Part shown: positions 32,897 through 33,083 of the stretch, one piece after another
How the letters are laid out: each line of letters begins with the position of its first letter
Numbering within the stretch: position 1 is the stretch's first letter
Notes under the pieces: model-generated
The model's input: the letters and a program-made list of their open reading frames with translations, nothing else
What the model was told of the DNA's origin: nothing
Databases searched by the model: none
Assembly: GCA_902625325.1 (NCBI GenBank)
Contig: CACOAW010000013.1
Span: 1-33,083, forward strand
DNA length: 33,083 bases
Direction: 5' to 3'
DNA from: an uncultured Candidatus Poseidoniales archaeon
GTDB lineage: Archaea; Thermoplasmatota; Poseidoniia; Poseidoniales; Thalassarchaeaceae
Position numbers and translations under genes: made by a program

Positions 32897-33083
32897 CTAA
32901 TCTTTTTCATTGAAAATTGTAGAAATTTGCTCTCCGGTTATCATTGGAATCCCATGCCTTTTCGCATATGTTCTAGCACCTTCCAACGACAAAGCGCCGT
33001 CTCCATCAGGTTCGAGCATCTCTGCTCCGATCGTGCAAGCTGTCAAACCAGCTAATCTTGCAATTGAAACGGCAAGCTCTGTA
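32897..33083 (-). CDS. ribB: 3,4-dihydroxy-2-butanone 4-phosphate synthase, C-terminal part (window edge)
   Basis: The last 61 codons of a gene running off the right edge; stop TAG at 32897-32899. The translation reads TELAVSIARLAGLTACTIGA, then EMLEPDGDGA, an EGARTYAKRHGIPMITGEQI segment and a short tail. This matches the RibB C-terminus (E-A-x-LAGL then a CE-(I/M)-x-x-x-DG block and FAxxHxxPxxT). RibB makes the four-carbon precursor used by RibH. The ribL ribosome site begins 13 bases beyond its stop, so it heads the cluster ribB-ribL-ribE-ribH. Confidence 0.85.
   Translation of the reverse strand, partial: TELAVSIARLAGLTACTIGAEMLEPDGDGALSLEGARTYAKRHGIPMITGEQISTIFNEKD

Overview
The window reads as chromosomal DNA of an archaeon, most likely a marine Thermoplasmatota lineage such as Poseidoniales (Marine Group II) or a relative. 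This taxonomic call is inference. It rests on the archaeal shikimate route (a Lys-type ADH synthase, DHQ synthase II and a GHMP-type shikimate kinase), archaeal RibL and RibH, a Bat-type HTH regulator, TATA boxes about 26 nt before start codons (leaderless transcripts), short intergenic gaps and roughly even base composition. No tRNA, rRNA, insertion sequence, CRISPR array or phage gene is visible.

Layout: positions 1-9606 are read rightward. They hold a 5'-truncated membrane protein, a MacB/LolD-type ABC ATPase with its double FtsX-type permease, exonuclease III, and a tightly coupled four-gene aromatic amino acid block (ADH synthase, DHQ synthase II, shikimate kinase, chorismate synthase). 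From 9603 to the end everything is read leftward except one small GYD-domain gene.

The leftward part falls into five groups. (1) A MoxR/DUF58/DUF4350-like/membrane-protein operon (9603-14576). (2) A molybdenum-hydroxylase operon (14689-20661): Bat-type regulator, [2Fe-2S] subunit, Mo-cofactor subunit, FAD subunit and a secreted, C-terminally anchored protein. The FAD subunit carries the extra cysteine-rich insertion typical of 4-hydroxybenzoyl-CoA reductase, which predicts a [4Fe-4S] cluster. (3) Supporting and metal-related genes: a lipoprotein subtilase, XdhC, a 10-TM metal exporter, a MocA-like nucleotidyltransferase and a Na+/Ca2+ exchanger. (4) A fused E1 alpha-beta 2-oxoacid dehydrogenase with an N-terminal zinc ribbon, preceded by a very AT-rich island with an 80-bp-spaced repeat, then a MoeB/Uba4-like E1-rhodanese protein and thioredoxin reductase. 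(5) A flavin cluster: lumazine synthase, bacterial-type riboflavin synthase, archaeal FAD synthetase and the C-terminus of DHBP synthase.

The unifying theme of the right two thirds is cofactor supply (Moco maturation by XdhC, the MocA-like enzyme and MoeB; flavin from the rib genes) around an Fe-S/FAD/Mo enzyme. The most interesting items are that HBCR-like enzyme with long terminal extensions on its large subunit and a translationally coupled secreted partner, the zinc-ribbon E1 fusion, and the AT-rich repeat island.
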